This document shows, piece by piece, positions 1 to 8,146 of a stretch of DNA of 15,986 bases. Position 1 is the first letter of the stretch. Every line of letters starts with the position of its first letter. The notes below the pieces were generated by a model that worked only from the letters and a program-made list of their open reading frames with translations, was not told where the DNA came from and searched no databases. The DNA is taken from positions 566,883 to 582,868 of the forward strand of contig NW_019091489.1 in NCBI RefSeq assembly GCF_001949145.1. Reading direction: 5' to 3'. The position numbers were made by a program, and so were the translations under genes. This DNA is from Acanthaster planci (Eukaryota; Echinodermata; Asteroidea; Valvatida; Acanthasteridae).

Positions 1-183
1 GCAATAGACCACAAAATTAAATTGATTTTGATAAAACGAAATTGGATCGTTCACCCAGCGATTGACGGCTTCGTCCGTGGTTATTTTCGGTAATTTATAC
101 GCGTGCGTTAAATTTGGAAACTCGGCTGAAAAGAAATTTTCTTCGTTGACTAAAATTGTTAAACTACTAAAGTAAGCTCCCAT
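1..183 (-). CDS. Myristoylation-type virion protein, N-terminal fragment (left copy)
   Basis: Sixty-one codons are open from an ATG at 183-181 to the window edge, so the gene runs off the left side. The start MGAYFSS has Gly2 and Ser6, which fits an N-myristoylation signal. The fragment is clearly homologous to the start of the gene at 14155-12766: both share FPNLT, AYKLPKIT and FYQNQFNF, and I estimate about 60% identity by eye. This fixes the left copy in the same gene order and orientation as the right copy. By analogy with myristoylated virion proteins it may sit at an internal membrane or inner capsid face; that is inference. No break is visible in this part. I do not recognise the family by name. 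Confidence 0.7.
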   Translation of the reverse strand, partial: MGAYFSSLTILVNEENFFSAEFPNLTHAYKLPKITTDEAVNRWVNDPISFYQNQFNFVVYC

Positions 184-188
184 TTATT

Positions 189-890
189 TTAAAGTTCTTT
201 TAAAGGAGGTGTCGTCAGTTGGGTCGCTTGATAAGTGGGCGGTGGGTCTTCGAACTTAACCGACTTAGTAAAACTTATTCGCCAAGTTTTTTCATAAGAT
301 CTTTTTTTAAAGAACGGCCGCACGTTCGTTGGTTAGCGTTTCTGCTCTTTCATTGACTTGACGTTCGCATTCTTCTTAACTGCTTGCTTCGCTCGCAGTT
401 AACATTTTGTTAAATTTGTTCATCTCGGAAATAATCAATACGAATTCCTCCTGGGATATATCACCGTCTTTGATCGCGTGAGATACGTATTACTCGATGG
501 TGTTTAATTTAGCGGCTGCCAACATTCGAATTTGGTCGTGCTTTTTAGTTTTGTGATTTAACCGACGACTGGTGTATTTTAATATCGCGTAGCGCCAAAC
601 GCAGCGATAGGGACGCTTTGCATCACAATTCCGACCGGTCCGGTAACGACGCCTAAAATGGCAGGAATTCCGACGGCTGCCGAGGTCGCACCTAAAGCTT
701 CCACGCCGTACCCTACGTAACCGAGTGCGGTTAAAAGTCGTTTAATCTTTTTATAGCTAGCTTCGCGCGCGTCGCGTTCTCTTTGAATCTGGGATTTAAT
801 TTCTTCGATCTTTCGAAGGCTGTACATTTTAGTTTCCGCTTGTTCGGCCGAGTTTAAAGTTAAATCCGGGTATACGTTAGTCGTCATCAT
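189..890 (-). pseudogene. Coiled-coil/hydrophobic protein with C-terminal PPxY motif (left copy)
   Basis: The gene starts at one of two adjacent ATGs (890-885). An intact first part (890-579) has a charged, probably coiled-coil stretch (KIEEIKSQIQRERDAREA) followed by a small-residue hydrophobic stretch (AVGIPAILGVVTGPVGIVM). After the stop at 581-579 the reading continues in another frame with several stops, for example the stretch containing DGDISQEEFVLII and one containing TASEASS. The tail, in a third frame, contains PPTY at 242-231 and ends at 191-189. The right copy at 14551-14172 has the same beginning and the same kind of tail with PPAY. A PPxY motif normally recruits NEDD4-family ubiquitin ligases. 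A membrane-active capsid-interior protein comparable in design to adenovirus protein VI is possible, but that is inference from layout only. Its stop is directly followed by the 183-1 gene. Confidence 0.55.
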
Positions 891-912
891 TTTTATTATA
901 TACGCGTTTTAA
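891..912 (-). promoter_or_regulatory. Viral promoter-like motif before the PPxY gene
   Basis: Read on the minus strand, AAAACGCGTATATAATAAAA lies immediately 5' of the ATG at 890. Nearly the same string precedes the start codons at 1972 (minus) and 10272 (plus). It overlaps the stop codon of the fibre-like gene (911-909), so it also marks a gene junction. Confidence 0.45.
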
Positions 913-1972
913 AAAATGTCTAACTCGATTAAAATTTTGCCAATATTATTCAAGAGCTCACCTTGATCGTTTTTAACAGAGGAAGTCAATTCACTGATAT
1001 TTCTGTGTATTAACTTTTTACGCGTTTTACACGTCACGGGTGTTGAGGTGCAAGGCTAAAGTCTGCCCGTTATAAAAGTTGTCTGATGTATTTAATTGTT
1101 TGCAATGAATAAACGGCAGTTTCCAGGGGTTTAAATCATACTTGCCTTCATAAATGACGTTGGGTAAAAGTTTTATTTTGGGTAAGTTCAATAGCTTGGA
1201 CACTTCTTTATTTAGTCGCAACTTGAGATTGGAGTGCGTTATGGCTAAAGTCACCCTTTTAGATTCTGAGTGAACCTTAAAAGAAACGCATGGAATCGAG
1301 TTTAACAAAAACTGAAACAAGTCCATGTTATAATAACCAGGAGATACCACGATGCTTCCTCTTTGACCCTCGGGTAATGGTTGAGATGAGCTTCGCGAAT
1401 GAAGTCTATCGTATATAGGTTCCGTAAGCCCCGTCTAAGAAGTCTTTTAGTTAATTCTCTTCTGGGTCTCGTGGGTTGTACGGGGGCGTTTGTGGCAGGT
1501 CGAGTTGGGATTCCCTTCATAAATTTCATGCAAGGCTTGTCTTTGCCCCTCGAGCAGTGAAGCTAATTTGACTTTTTTATCGTCGATATCATAAGCTAAA
1601 CGAGCTCGCGTTTCTAATGGTTGTCTTTGGTTTAACTGCTCTTCTAAAGTTGCGTTTTCTTTGTTTAGCTGCTCATTTTCATCAGCGATGTTTCTGGTAA
1701 AGTGCCTCTTTTATTTGCTTGGATCAACCTGGTTTTAGCTGTTTTTACTAATTCTGAATTGGAAGATACTTCTGTTCTTTCCTCTGAAGGTATTCCGGGC
1801 GGTCGTTCGCCTGCCGGCCTACCGTACAAGTTTGTATCCCACTCAATTTCAGTCGCGTTTGTTACGTTAAAATATCCAGCTTCAAACTGAATATTCTTTA
1901 CTTGTCGCCTTTGGCATCTTTCAATTTAAACGTCTGCTCGCTCTCCTTTAAGTAAAACGTGTGAGTCTCCAT
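909..1972 (-). pseudogene. Modular fibre/penton-like structural protein (left copy), multiply broken
   Basis: The start METHTFYLK at 1972 matches the start of the right-copy gene (15946-14571), and the end (NISELTSSVKND, then ILIELDIF, stop 911-909) matches that gene's end. The frame breaks near 1900 just after FKLKDAKGDK, again near 1700, at several places in 1350-1550, and near 1030. The middle differs from the right copy. It contains a strong heptad-like coiled coil (NEQLNKENATLEEQLNQRQ, about 1690-1630) and a proline/arginine-rich stretch. The part 1350-1027 (SPGYYNMDLFQFLLNSIP, then FIHCKQL) aligns with GYYGIDWFESILNAIP and FIHCEQL in the right copy. Conserved ends with an exchanged middle suggest an anchor and head carrying a variable stalk. 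The C-terminal layout resembles a widespread uncharacterised structural protein of Maverick-like elements. Function is inferred. Confidence 0.5.
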
Positions 1973-1990
1973 TTTATTATATACGTTTTG
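1973..1990 (-). promoter_or_regulatory. Viral promoter-like motif before the fibre-like gene
   Basis: The minus-strand string AAAACGTATATAATAAA directly precedes the ATG at 1972. It is nearly identical to the motifs before the genes starting at 890 and 10272, which supports this start and a shared promoter class. Confidence 0.45.
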
Positions 1991-2010
1991 AAAAATCTTG
2001 TTTAGTCAAT

Positions 2011-2226
2011 CTATACGTCTTGTTTGGCGAGGCTTAATTTGTCAAGGGCGTTTTCCCAGTGCTTATCCGAAATAGATCTTTCACTTTTAAATCGTCCTCC
2101 CCGGTTGTTTTTAGATAAAATACCGCGATTAAAGCCTTCAACGGTTTACCTCTAGAAATCTTGCCGTTTAGAACTCAGTTTAACTTATATTCTATTTCAC
2201 CCGCTTCACCGTTCTCTAATTGAACG
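2011..2226 (-). pseudogene. Decayed coding remnant, possibly the tail of the zinc-ribbon ORF
   Basis: Reading on after the zinc-ribbon-like ORF in other frames gives coding-looking stretches: FNVQLENGEAGEIEYKLN, then a TGA, then LNGKISRGKPLKALIAVF, and in a further frame SISDKHWENALDKLSLAKQ up to a stop at 2013-2011. The two changes of frame and the internal stop point to a decayed gene rather than non-coding spacer. It may be the C-terminal part of the 2448-2227 gene or a separate small gene between it and the fibre-like gene. I recognise no domain. Confidence 0.3.
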
Positions 2227-2448
2227 TTAAACTCTTTTAAAGTTTTTCTTGATTTTGGTGGTGGCGGTTTTTTCCATGTCTACAGGGGTGTATGAGGAAA
2301 CCCACCCGAAAATTAGACCGCAATGTTCACACGCATATCTGTCATCTATTTCGACTCAGTGGTGGTCGCAAGTGTTTTAGGGTTGTGGTGGTGGGGTTGG
2401 CCATTTAGGTAACGAGCCGGTTAAATGATAAATCTCTGCGTCCGTCAT
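2227..2448 (-). pseudogene. Small zinc-ribbon-like protein with two in-frame stops
   Basis: From ATG 2448-2446 a 73-codon frame runs to a stop at 2229-2227 and is interrupted by TAA at 2379-2377 and TGA at 2358-2356. The first part is proline-rich (LPKWPTPPPQP). After it come a Cys-Asp-His-His cluster and a CEHC pair (YACEHCGLIFGW), which could form one zinc-binding site. An AT-rich stretch (ATTAATAAAAA) directly precedes the ATG. The gene lies downstream of the hairpin at 2476-2507. Zinc-ribbon proteins in DNA viruses are often transcription factors, but nothing here proves that role. The frame is otherwise consistent through both stops, so these look like point mutations. Confidence 0.4.
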
Positions 2449-2475
2449 TTTTTATTAATAGTAAGAAACAAAATT

Positions 2476-2507
2476 AACCTCAGTTATTCTGAGGAATAAC
2501 CGAGGTT
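2476..2507 (-). terminator. Hairpin at the 3' end of the 2745-2526 gene
   Basis: Arms 2476-2489 and 2494-2507 are 14 nt each, pair with one mismatch, and enclose a 4-nt loop. The hairpin lies 19 nt past the stop of the upstream minus-strand gene and before the next start at 2448. A transcript-end signal is plausible, as palindromes mark 3' ends in mimiviruses. Confidence 0.45.
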
Positions 2508-2525
2508 TAAGGTAATCATTCAGAT

Positions 2526-2745
2526 TTAATCGACTTTTAATTTTACGGGAGATTCAGATTCAGATCCAGATTCAAATCCATATCCGCTAAACGCTTGCAA
2601 CACCGACTTATTTGAAATTAAACCGTCGTTTTCTAATTTTTAACATTGCCGCTGTTACTCTATAACGAACACTTGCGCCGCACGACAGTGAACCGTGGGT
2701 ACCGTAGTACACGTCTTTGGACAAATAAATGATTACGCGTCGCAT
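2526..2745 (-). pseudogene. Small unrecognised protein with Ser/Glu-rich tail, frameshifted
   Basis: The ATG at 2745-2743 overlaps the stop region of the preceding gene (stop at 2735-2733), a tight arrangement typical of compact viral operons. The first frame gives MRRVIIYLSKDVYYGTHG and on to about 2635. The frame then changes near 2630-2640, and a second frame continues through SNKSVLQAFSGYGFES to a SGSESES tail and a stop at 2528-2526. Total length would be about 72 residues. I recognise no domain. The overlap and the distinctive acidic-serine tail support it being a real gene that has lost one base or more. Confidence 0.4.
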
Positions 2746-3345
2746 CTCTTATTGATAAATTTATCGATATTTATCGGTCTTTCTCGGTGATCAAATAGAG
2801 AGGCATAGGGATCTATTTTAACGTACATTTGGTTTTTAGCCGTATAGGGTGGTTCAACTACATATTCGATCTTGTTCAATTCATCGATATCACGACTGGC
2901 TTTGTAGGCGTTTACGGTATTCGACGGGAGATTAAACTCTTGAAATTCGATGAAATTATAAACGGCTAAATTATGTGATCGAGTATGTTTGTCGTAGGTT
3001 GTTGTATTTGATAGCAAATTTGACGGTCTTTGATGATTTCAGGGGTTTTATCTCGAGTGCCGTATTTGTAAAGCGGGTTTATACCGGAACATGGTTCCGT
3101 AATCATAATCAACACGCGTTTATTTTGGGCGTTGTGATGGTGAAAATGGGTGAAGTGCATTGGCTCACTTGGGTCCCTTCTTTAATCACGGGTTTCGAAA
3201 TGATTAATTTACTCGGGTCAAAGGGACCGTAAGTAACGTTGGGGTCGGAGTTGTCGGCATTGAGACGCTCGTGGTCATCTGAAACGATATATACATGGGT
3301 TGACATGGTTCTAATTTTCCCGGCTTTGGCATAGATTTTTTTCAT
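2733..3345 (-). pseudogene. Unrecognised element protein (about 200 residues), two frameshifts
   Basis: The ATG at 3345-3343 starts 2 nt after the stop of the cysteine-rich gene. An internal ATG (MSTHVYIVSDDHERLNADN, about 3305) could also be used. The first frame is coding-like to about 3115. A second frame carries ITEPCSGINPLYKYGTRD to about 3010. A third runs through FIEFQEFNLPSNTVNAYKAS and YVKIDPYASLFDHRERP to the stop at 2735-2733. The three stretches abut without gaps, so I read them as one decayed gene. Composition is mixed polar with no membrane segment. It may be a virion or regulatory protein; I do not recognise the family. The counterpart in the right copy would lie beyond 15986. 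Confidence 0.45.
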
Positions 3346-3347
3346 TT

Positions 3348-3884
3348 TTATTCGGCTGCGTCTATTAACTCGGGTGGGATTTCTACTTTAATCAAATTTT
3401 CGACGTCAACGTTGTATTCAATAATTAGTCCAATTATGTATAAATCCGTGTCGAGTTTAGTCGCTAATTCAGGCAATGGCTCGTTTTCTCGCGTGTGCCG
3501 ACTTTTTATGGTTGCCGTCTACGAGCACCACGTGATCCATTCCTTCCAACTTGACACAATTTATGCAGCAGGTACAATATGTACAACCAAAACATTCGAT
3601 ACAATTGCCGCAATCGTAACAGTCCTCACAACTGTCCAAAGCATATAAATTTTGACAGTTGTATGAATTGAAACTATACATCTACCGCAATCGTCGCAAG
3701 TGGAGCAATCATTACATCTTTTGCAGTCGTTACATTCGTGACAATCGTGGCATTCTTTACAATCAGTGCATTTGCATAAACGCTTGGAATTTAAAAAACG
3801 AAAGCAATCGTAAGAATCTATCAAGTCAATCGAATTTCTCGTGTCTTTGCAAAAATAATTCACGTTCGTTGTATGGTCTATCAT
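3348..3884 (-). pseudogene. Cysteine-ladder protein (Cys at every third residue), frameshifted
   Basis: The chosen ATG (3884-3882) has a TATATAGATATATA stretch just before it. The frame is open further upstream but without another ATG. After about 35 ordinary residues there are 12 cysteines, nearly all exactly three residues apart (for example CTDCKECHDCHECNDC), often with Asp or Glu before the Cys. The frame changes near 3680. The next frame continues the pattern with about 11 more cysteines (CEDCYDCGNCIECFGC), then a charged region (VVLVDGNHKKSAHARKR) and a C-terminal tail to the stop at 3350-3348. The strict three-residue period suggests a regular solenoid or disulfide- or metal-rich fold. 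I know of no firm function. It is the outermost recognisable gene of the left copy. Confidence 0.5.
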
Positions 3885-3949
3885 ACCTATATATCTATAT
3901 ATTTTGTATTTATTTTTCTCGTTTTTTATAACGGGCAAGTCTGGAAAAG

Positions 3950-4500
3950 CGAGGGGAAGTCCCTTTTTTGTTTGAGAGTCGCGGGGTAGGTTTTTTATGC
4001 GGTCAGTGCAGGCTGGCGCACGTCACGAGTTGTTGACAAAAAAGTGCGCCGGGGTCAAAAGGTCAAGGTGAGTAAAGTGGCAATCCCCGGCGCGAGTGGG
4101 TGAAGGGGGTGAAAGGGGGTGAAAGGGGAGGTGGGCTCAGTGTAGTGTCCGTAAGCCAGAGGTAGGCCCAATACAAATCGAAGGTAAGTGAATCGTCCCT
4201 TTTTCAACCTCTTTTTCGAGTTGAGAAAACAGTCGATGAGGTTCCCAGGTAAAATTACAAAAACTTGAAAACGCGTTTTGGGGGTTTTTGGAGTGGAAAA
4301 AAGGGTCGAGTAGGTATAGGGGTGAAAGAGGGAGAAACGGGGTGAAAGGGGAGTTGCCCCAGAACTCTCTTTTTCCATACTACTTGAGTGGTGGCGGCAG
4401 GATTTATATTTACCAGATGGGGTGCACCTTGTGGATGCCCCTTCGGAATTCCTTATTTATAACTACCATATGGCGTTACTTCAGTCTTGCGAAGTAGCTT
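3950..4500. other. G-rich non-coding end region of the left copy
   Basis: No convincing gene is present. Two G-run clusters of the form GGGGTGAAA occur at 4098-4135 and 4319-4352. Each has four or more runs of three or more Gs and could form a G-quadruplex on the plus strand. A 7-bp inverted repeat (GGCGCAC/GTGCGCC) lies around 4014-4050. This may be the terminal region of the left copy or the flanking host DNA. The exact boundary cannot be set because the opposite end of this copy is outside the window. Confidence 0.35.
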
Positions 4501-4666
4501 GATTTCCTGTTACAACGCCAGCGCAAACACCACCCCCCTACACACACGAGGTCACTTACATATCATCACTTGGCCCATTTGGCGGCGGTCATAAATGACC
4601 GTGTGGCGAAATTTCATTCTTTTCACCGTCATGGGCCTTAATAGTCTTATACTGTTGTTTCGCTGC

Positions 4667-4804
4667 TCACGCTTCGACCGGGGACTTGATAAGTGCAGCC
4701 AGTTACAGTCTGCAGATTACGCTTCGACCGGAACTTTCTTAGTTTAGCTTATTTACAGTGTTGTCTCGCGGTTTACGCTTCGACTACGTTTACGACTTCG
4801 ACTA
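4667..4804 (+). repeat. TTACGCTTCGAC short repeat cluster
   Basis: Four copies or near copies of TTACGCTTCGACCGG occur at 4667-4681, 4717-4731, 4773-4788 and 4789-4804. Spacing is uneven (50, 56 and 16 nt), so this is a degenerate cluster rather than a clean tandem satellite. Confidence 0.5.
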
Positions 4805-5284
4805 CTTTACGCTAAACTATTATTTACACAAAATGCTATTGGTTATCGATCTGGAATTAAAACTGCTCCGGCCATACGATAACAAACAAATTAAACTTGC
4901 GCTGGTGTAAGATGTCATTCATTTTGTGTCTGAGATATGTGGCAATATACCAGTTCCTAAGTCACTTTGTAAAAAAGGCGGACGCGACACGATTTGCAGG
5001 CTCTCATTGGATAATCGCTGAAGTTGCGTGTTAACTTCCATGTGAACAACGATCAATGCGTTTAACCCTATCTGCAGTGCACGTGTGCAGTGGGCGTGGT
5101 TTAAACTGAAGTGACGTAGTTAGTCACTTACGAACCGGATACGCACGCGACTGACTTTACGTTCATGTGTATTCATCCTGAATAGCCAATAAGCGTCATT
5201 TTTGTATTCTACACAACCAGGGGCTAGTACGCGGACGCTACCCATGGAGTCAAGGATGGGCTCGGCCTGCTTCCAAACCACTGA

Positions 5285-5381
5285 TTTCTATACTAACTGG
5301 ATAGGCTGTGCGTTCAGTGAACGCACTGCGAGCAGTGAAGCAACTGGAAGTACCTCGGCGGCCATTTTGGGAGAATCAAAA
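5285..5381 (+). repeat. Left arm of a diverged inverted repeat
   Basis: TTCTATACTAACTGGATAGG and, further on, CCATTTTGGGAGAATCAAAA match the reverse complement of 7813-7886 with a few substitutions and an extra stretch in between. It could be the arm of a foldback or THAP-type DNA transposon, or two copies of a dispersed promoter-like repeat. No clean element end or target duplication is visible. Confidence 0.5.
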
Positions 5382-6123
5382 AATTTGCTCGCGGCCGGCC
5401 AGACTACGTGTGCACACGGTGGGAGAACACAGCAGTAAGGAGGTAGGAAAAATTGGATATGGAAGTATTGCTAGCATTTAGCAAGTAGATTTCTGATACT
5501 GAAAAGAGGAACTGTCACGTGTTATTGTCGGTTATCTTTTCCTCTTTGACAAGCACAAATATCCCTCAAATCAAAACCAAAATCGAGCCGAGTGTGATCG
5601 AGTGTGTACTCGTATGCATCATGCAAGCATAACAACACACGCACGTTTGCACAGCCTGGGCTGCGCTGGGGGGTCAAAACCTGAAACTTGGTAGGCCGTG
5701 GGCCTACAGTAACTAATGCTCTTCTTTATCTCTTTGGAGTGTTAAATTCTTGAATTTGGTGCTTCTGACAATGGCTAACTGTTGTTAAGTCATAAAACAA
5801 ATAGAACTATCCTCATCCAGCCAAAACTGGCTGAAACAAATTGGTGTCTCTTCTTTTTATCCGCCCCCACACCAGATCATGGTCACGATTATACCAAACA
5901 CTGCACATCAGGCCTACTAAAATGTTGGAAGTTTTATGAAATTTGCTCCACAGGGCTATTTCGAACATATTTCACAGACACGAGCTGGCATTACATTACA
6001 TCATCATGTACATAGGCCCCTAGACACTAGTTGTTTTCTTTGGCATTTCACTTCAGCTTACTCATCATACGCTCCCCTTTGCTGTTCTACTGTACATACA
6101 CGTGTATTACATAGGCAACCAAG

Positions 6124-6198
6124 ATGTCAGCCTGTGCAGCCTATGGATGCACGAATAGAGTAAACCGCTCTACTTATGACAGGAATAACATTCCATAA
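6124..6198 (+). pseudogene. THAP zinc-finger first exon (host gene or transposon remnant)
   Basis: From ATG 6124 the frame reads MSACAAYGCTNR, the start of a THAP domain with its C-x4-C pair and the usual NR. After 19 codons the frame breaks around 6180. In the next frame GITFHK follows, the other hallmark of the THAP start. A splice donor GTAAGT at 6199-6204 comes exactly where a first exon would end. THAP domains bind DNA and occur in host transcription factors and P-element-like transposases. I could not find the rest of the domain (the Cys-x2-His half) in a downstream exon with confidence. Placement between the arms of the inverted repeat favours a transposon remnant, but this is inference. 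Confidence 0.45.
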
Positions 6199-7812
6199 GT
6201 AAGTTATACTCCACAAGAAGTACATATGCCGGTATATTATCATTTTGATTAAGCTCACCTTAATAAAAGTCAAGAGAAGATGAATACAAAAATACTTGGA
6301 TGTCATCATCATAATGGGTTGAGAAAAGATTTTAAGTGACTGACTTTCCTGTAATATACTGCAATGTAGTGAGCAGGGCTGTTAGATCAGTTGTGCAAAA
6401 ATATAAAGAGGAGGATAATAGGGAAAATTTTCATATACAACGTTCACTAGGCACCTTGTGTACAAACTGTATGAGACTGTTCTTGAAAAAGTGTCTTCAT
6501 TTTTGCAGTTTGATTTTAAGTACACAGTCAAACTTCGAACTCTGAGCTGCAGAGGCTGCCATGGTACAAATACATCTTATAAAAGGAAAGATTTAAGTTT
6601 CCATAGAGAAACAATGTTTCATGAGAAAGCTATGTCTGGTAGAAATTTCTCATTCGGGGCAGTTGTTAAGATTTTAAAATAACATTAACTGACCTCAGTG
6701 GTTTTCTCCATGGCCTTTTTGGCAGCAGATAGCCTTTTCATCTTCTATTTCACAACGTCGTGAGCAGTATCTCTTTATGCACAATGTAAGAGCTAATTTG
6801 GTTTGTGTTTGAATCAGTTTCATACAAATATCCAGTGATATACTTTCAAAGTTGATGGAACATGATATGCCACATGTTATTGGTGGGAACTGTCAAGTAT
6901 GTAAGGAATCCTCTTTGCATATGTTAGGAACATATTGAATTTTATGTTGGAAAAGTTTTCTTTGCTTTAAGGCTATCTAAGATTCATGGAAAAATGTCAT
7001 TTTCTTTTCTACATTGCTTTGGCCTGCCAACTGTAAAAACATTTTACAGTTTTTCTTCAGTACTAGTAATGCAAATGTACAGTACCTGTACATGTATGTT
7101 CGTGAATAAAATATGCATATTTATTTGTAGAAACTATATAAATCTGTCAAACTGTGACAGCAATAGTCCTTTATAATGACATGTATAGACGCCAGAGTGT
7201 ATGATGCATACATGTGAATGTGCACATGGTAGGCAAGTTATTTATTAGGCAGCTGATATACTGTATTTTTTGTATCAGTGCAAAATAAAACAAGTCAAAG
7301 CCATCGTAATATGCCATGTGTGATTTGTATTAATTTCAAGTTTCTGAAGCTCTTTGTTGTAAAAGAAGGAAGTATTTTTCCTCGTAAAAATATGTTGGTC
7401 CCTTGAAAAGAAAACTAGATAACGTACTTACAAACGTTGATGAAATTTTCTATTTGGGCACTGTCCTTGACTTAATCTAACCTTACAAACACTAATTTTG
7501 TCTGTTTTTAATACCTCACAGTTTTTTAAGATTACAAAAATGTACGAAATAGAATGGACTAAGAGAATGACGATGGTGAACTTGTTCAGTTTCTTAAGAC
7601 TTTCGAGCACTACACCTGAGATCGATCATCACCTCTGATTTAGTATGTGAACCAAGTGAATACGTATGACTCCCATCTTACCAAAATTTAACCTTTTTTC
7701 GTCGTTAGATTTGATTATGTCCATGAGTTTCCGTCGATTTTTAAGGCACCACCCGACCGCAGTGTTTTCACCCACGCATTACTGCACGAAGCATTAGCGC
7801 CCGCAAGCCCTC

Positions 7813-7886
7813 TTTTGATTCTCCCAACATGGTGGCGCGGTGGCTTCACTGGCAGCGCCGCGCAACCTATCCAGTTCGTATAGAGA
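7813..7886 (-). repeat. Right arm of the diverged inverted repeat
   Basis: Read on the minus strand, this carries CTATACGAACTGGATAGG and CCATGTTGGGAGAATCAAAA, matching the left arm at 5285-5381. It lacks about 25 nt present in the left arm. The interval between the arms is about 2.4 kb. Confidence 0.5.
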
Positions 7887-8146
7887 TCCAGAGTGTTCTA
7901 GAGTGTTCCAAACGGTACTGAGCATACCCAGTACAACCCAACTGAATGTCCCGTCGCGGTTATGGGACGTCACCATATACTACTGAGGGCGCACTTTCAG
8001 TGAGGACGTGCTTCTAAACAGCTGACACATTTCTTACACCAAAATTCAATATTTTAGCTATCCAGTGGCGGCAAATCAAAGTCCAACCTCGCCCATTTTC
8101 TTACTACATAAACGACGGCTACGATTAAATTGAAGAAGAGTACAAA

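Larger units (their letters stand above)
4500..8140. other. Host-like non-coding DNA between the two copies
   Basis: This stretch lacks the dense, tightly spaced gene pattern of the flanks. Open frames are short and low in coding character. It holds a short repeat cluster (4667-4804), a diverged inverted repeat (5285-5381 and 7813-7886) and one THAP exon (6124-6198). I see no tRNA, rRNA or transposase gene. The right part (7990-8140) immediately precedes the capsid gene and may contain the end of the right copy, but I could not find an inverted copy of the left copy's end there. Confidence 0.5.

Noticed and set aside
4055-4378. A 107-codon minus-strand frame across the G-rich region
   Set aside because: Its Phe/His/Pro/Leu-rich translation follows from the GGGGTGAAA runs; no domain, promoter motif or counterpart is visible.
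4667-4804. CRISPR-like array
   Set aside because: The repeats are short, degenerate and unevenly spaced, and the setting is animal-like.
5202-5438. A 78-codon plus-strand frame overlapping the inverted-repeat arm
   Set aside because: It lies across a repeated non-coding sequence, and the opposite arm has no equivalent frame.
6336-6682. Two overlapping short plus-strand frames after the THAP exon, considered as downstream exons
   Set aside because: No THAP second half or other domain could be read and acceptor sites are ambiguous, so exon calls would be guesses.
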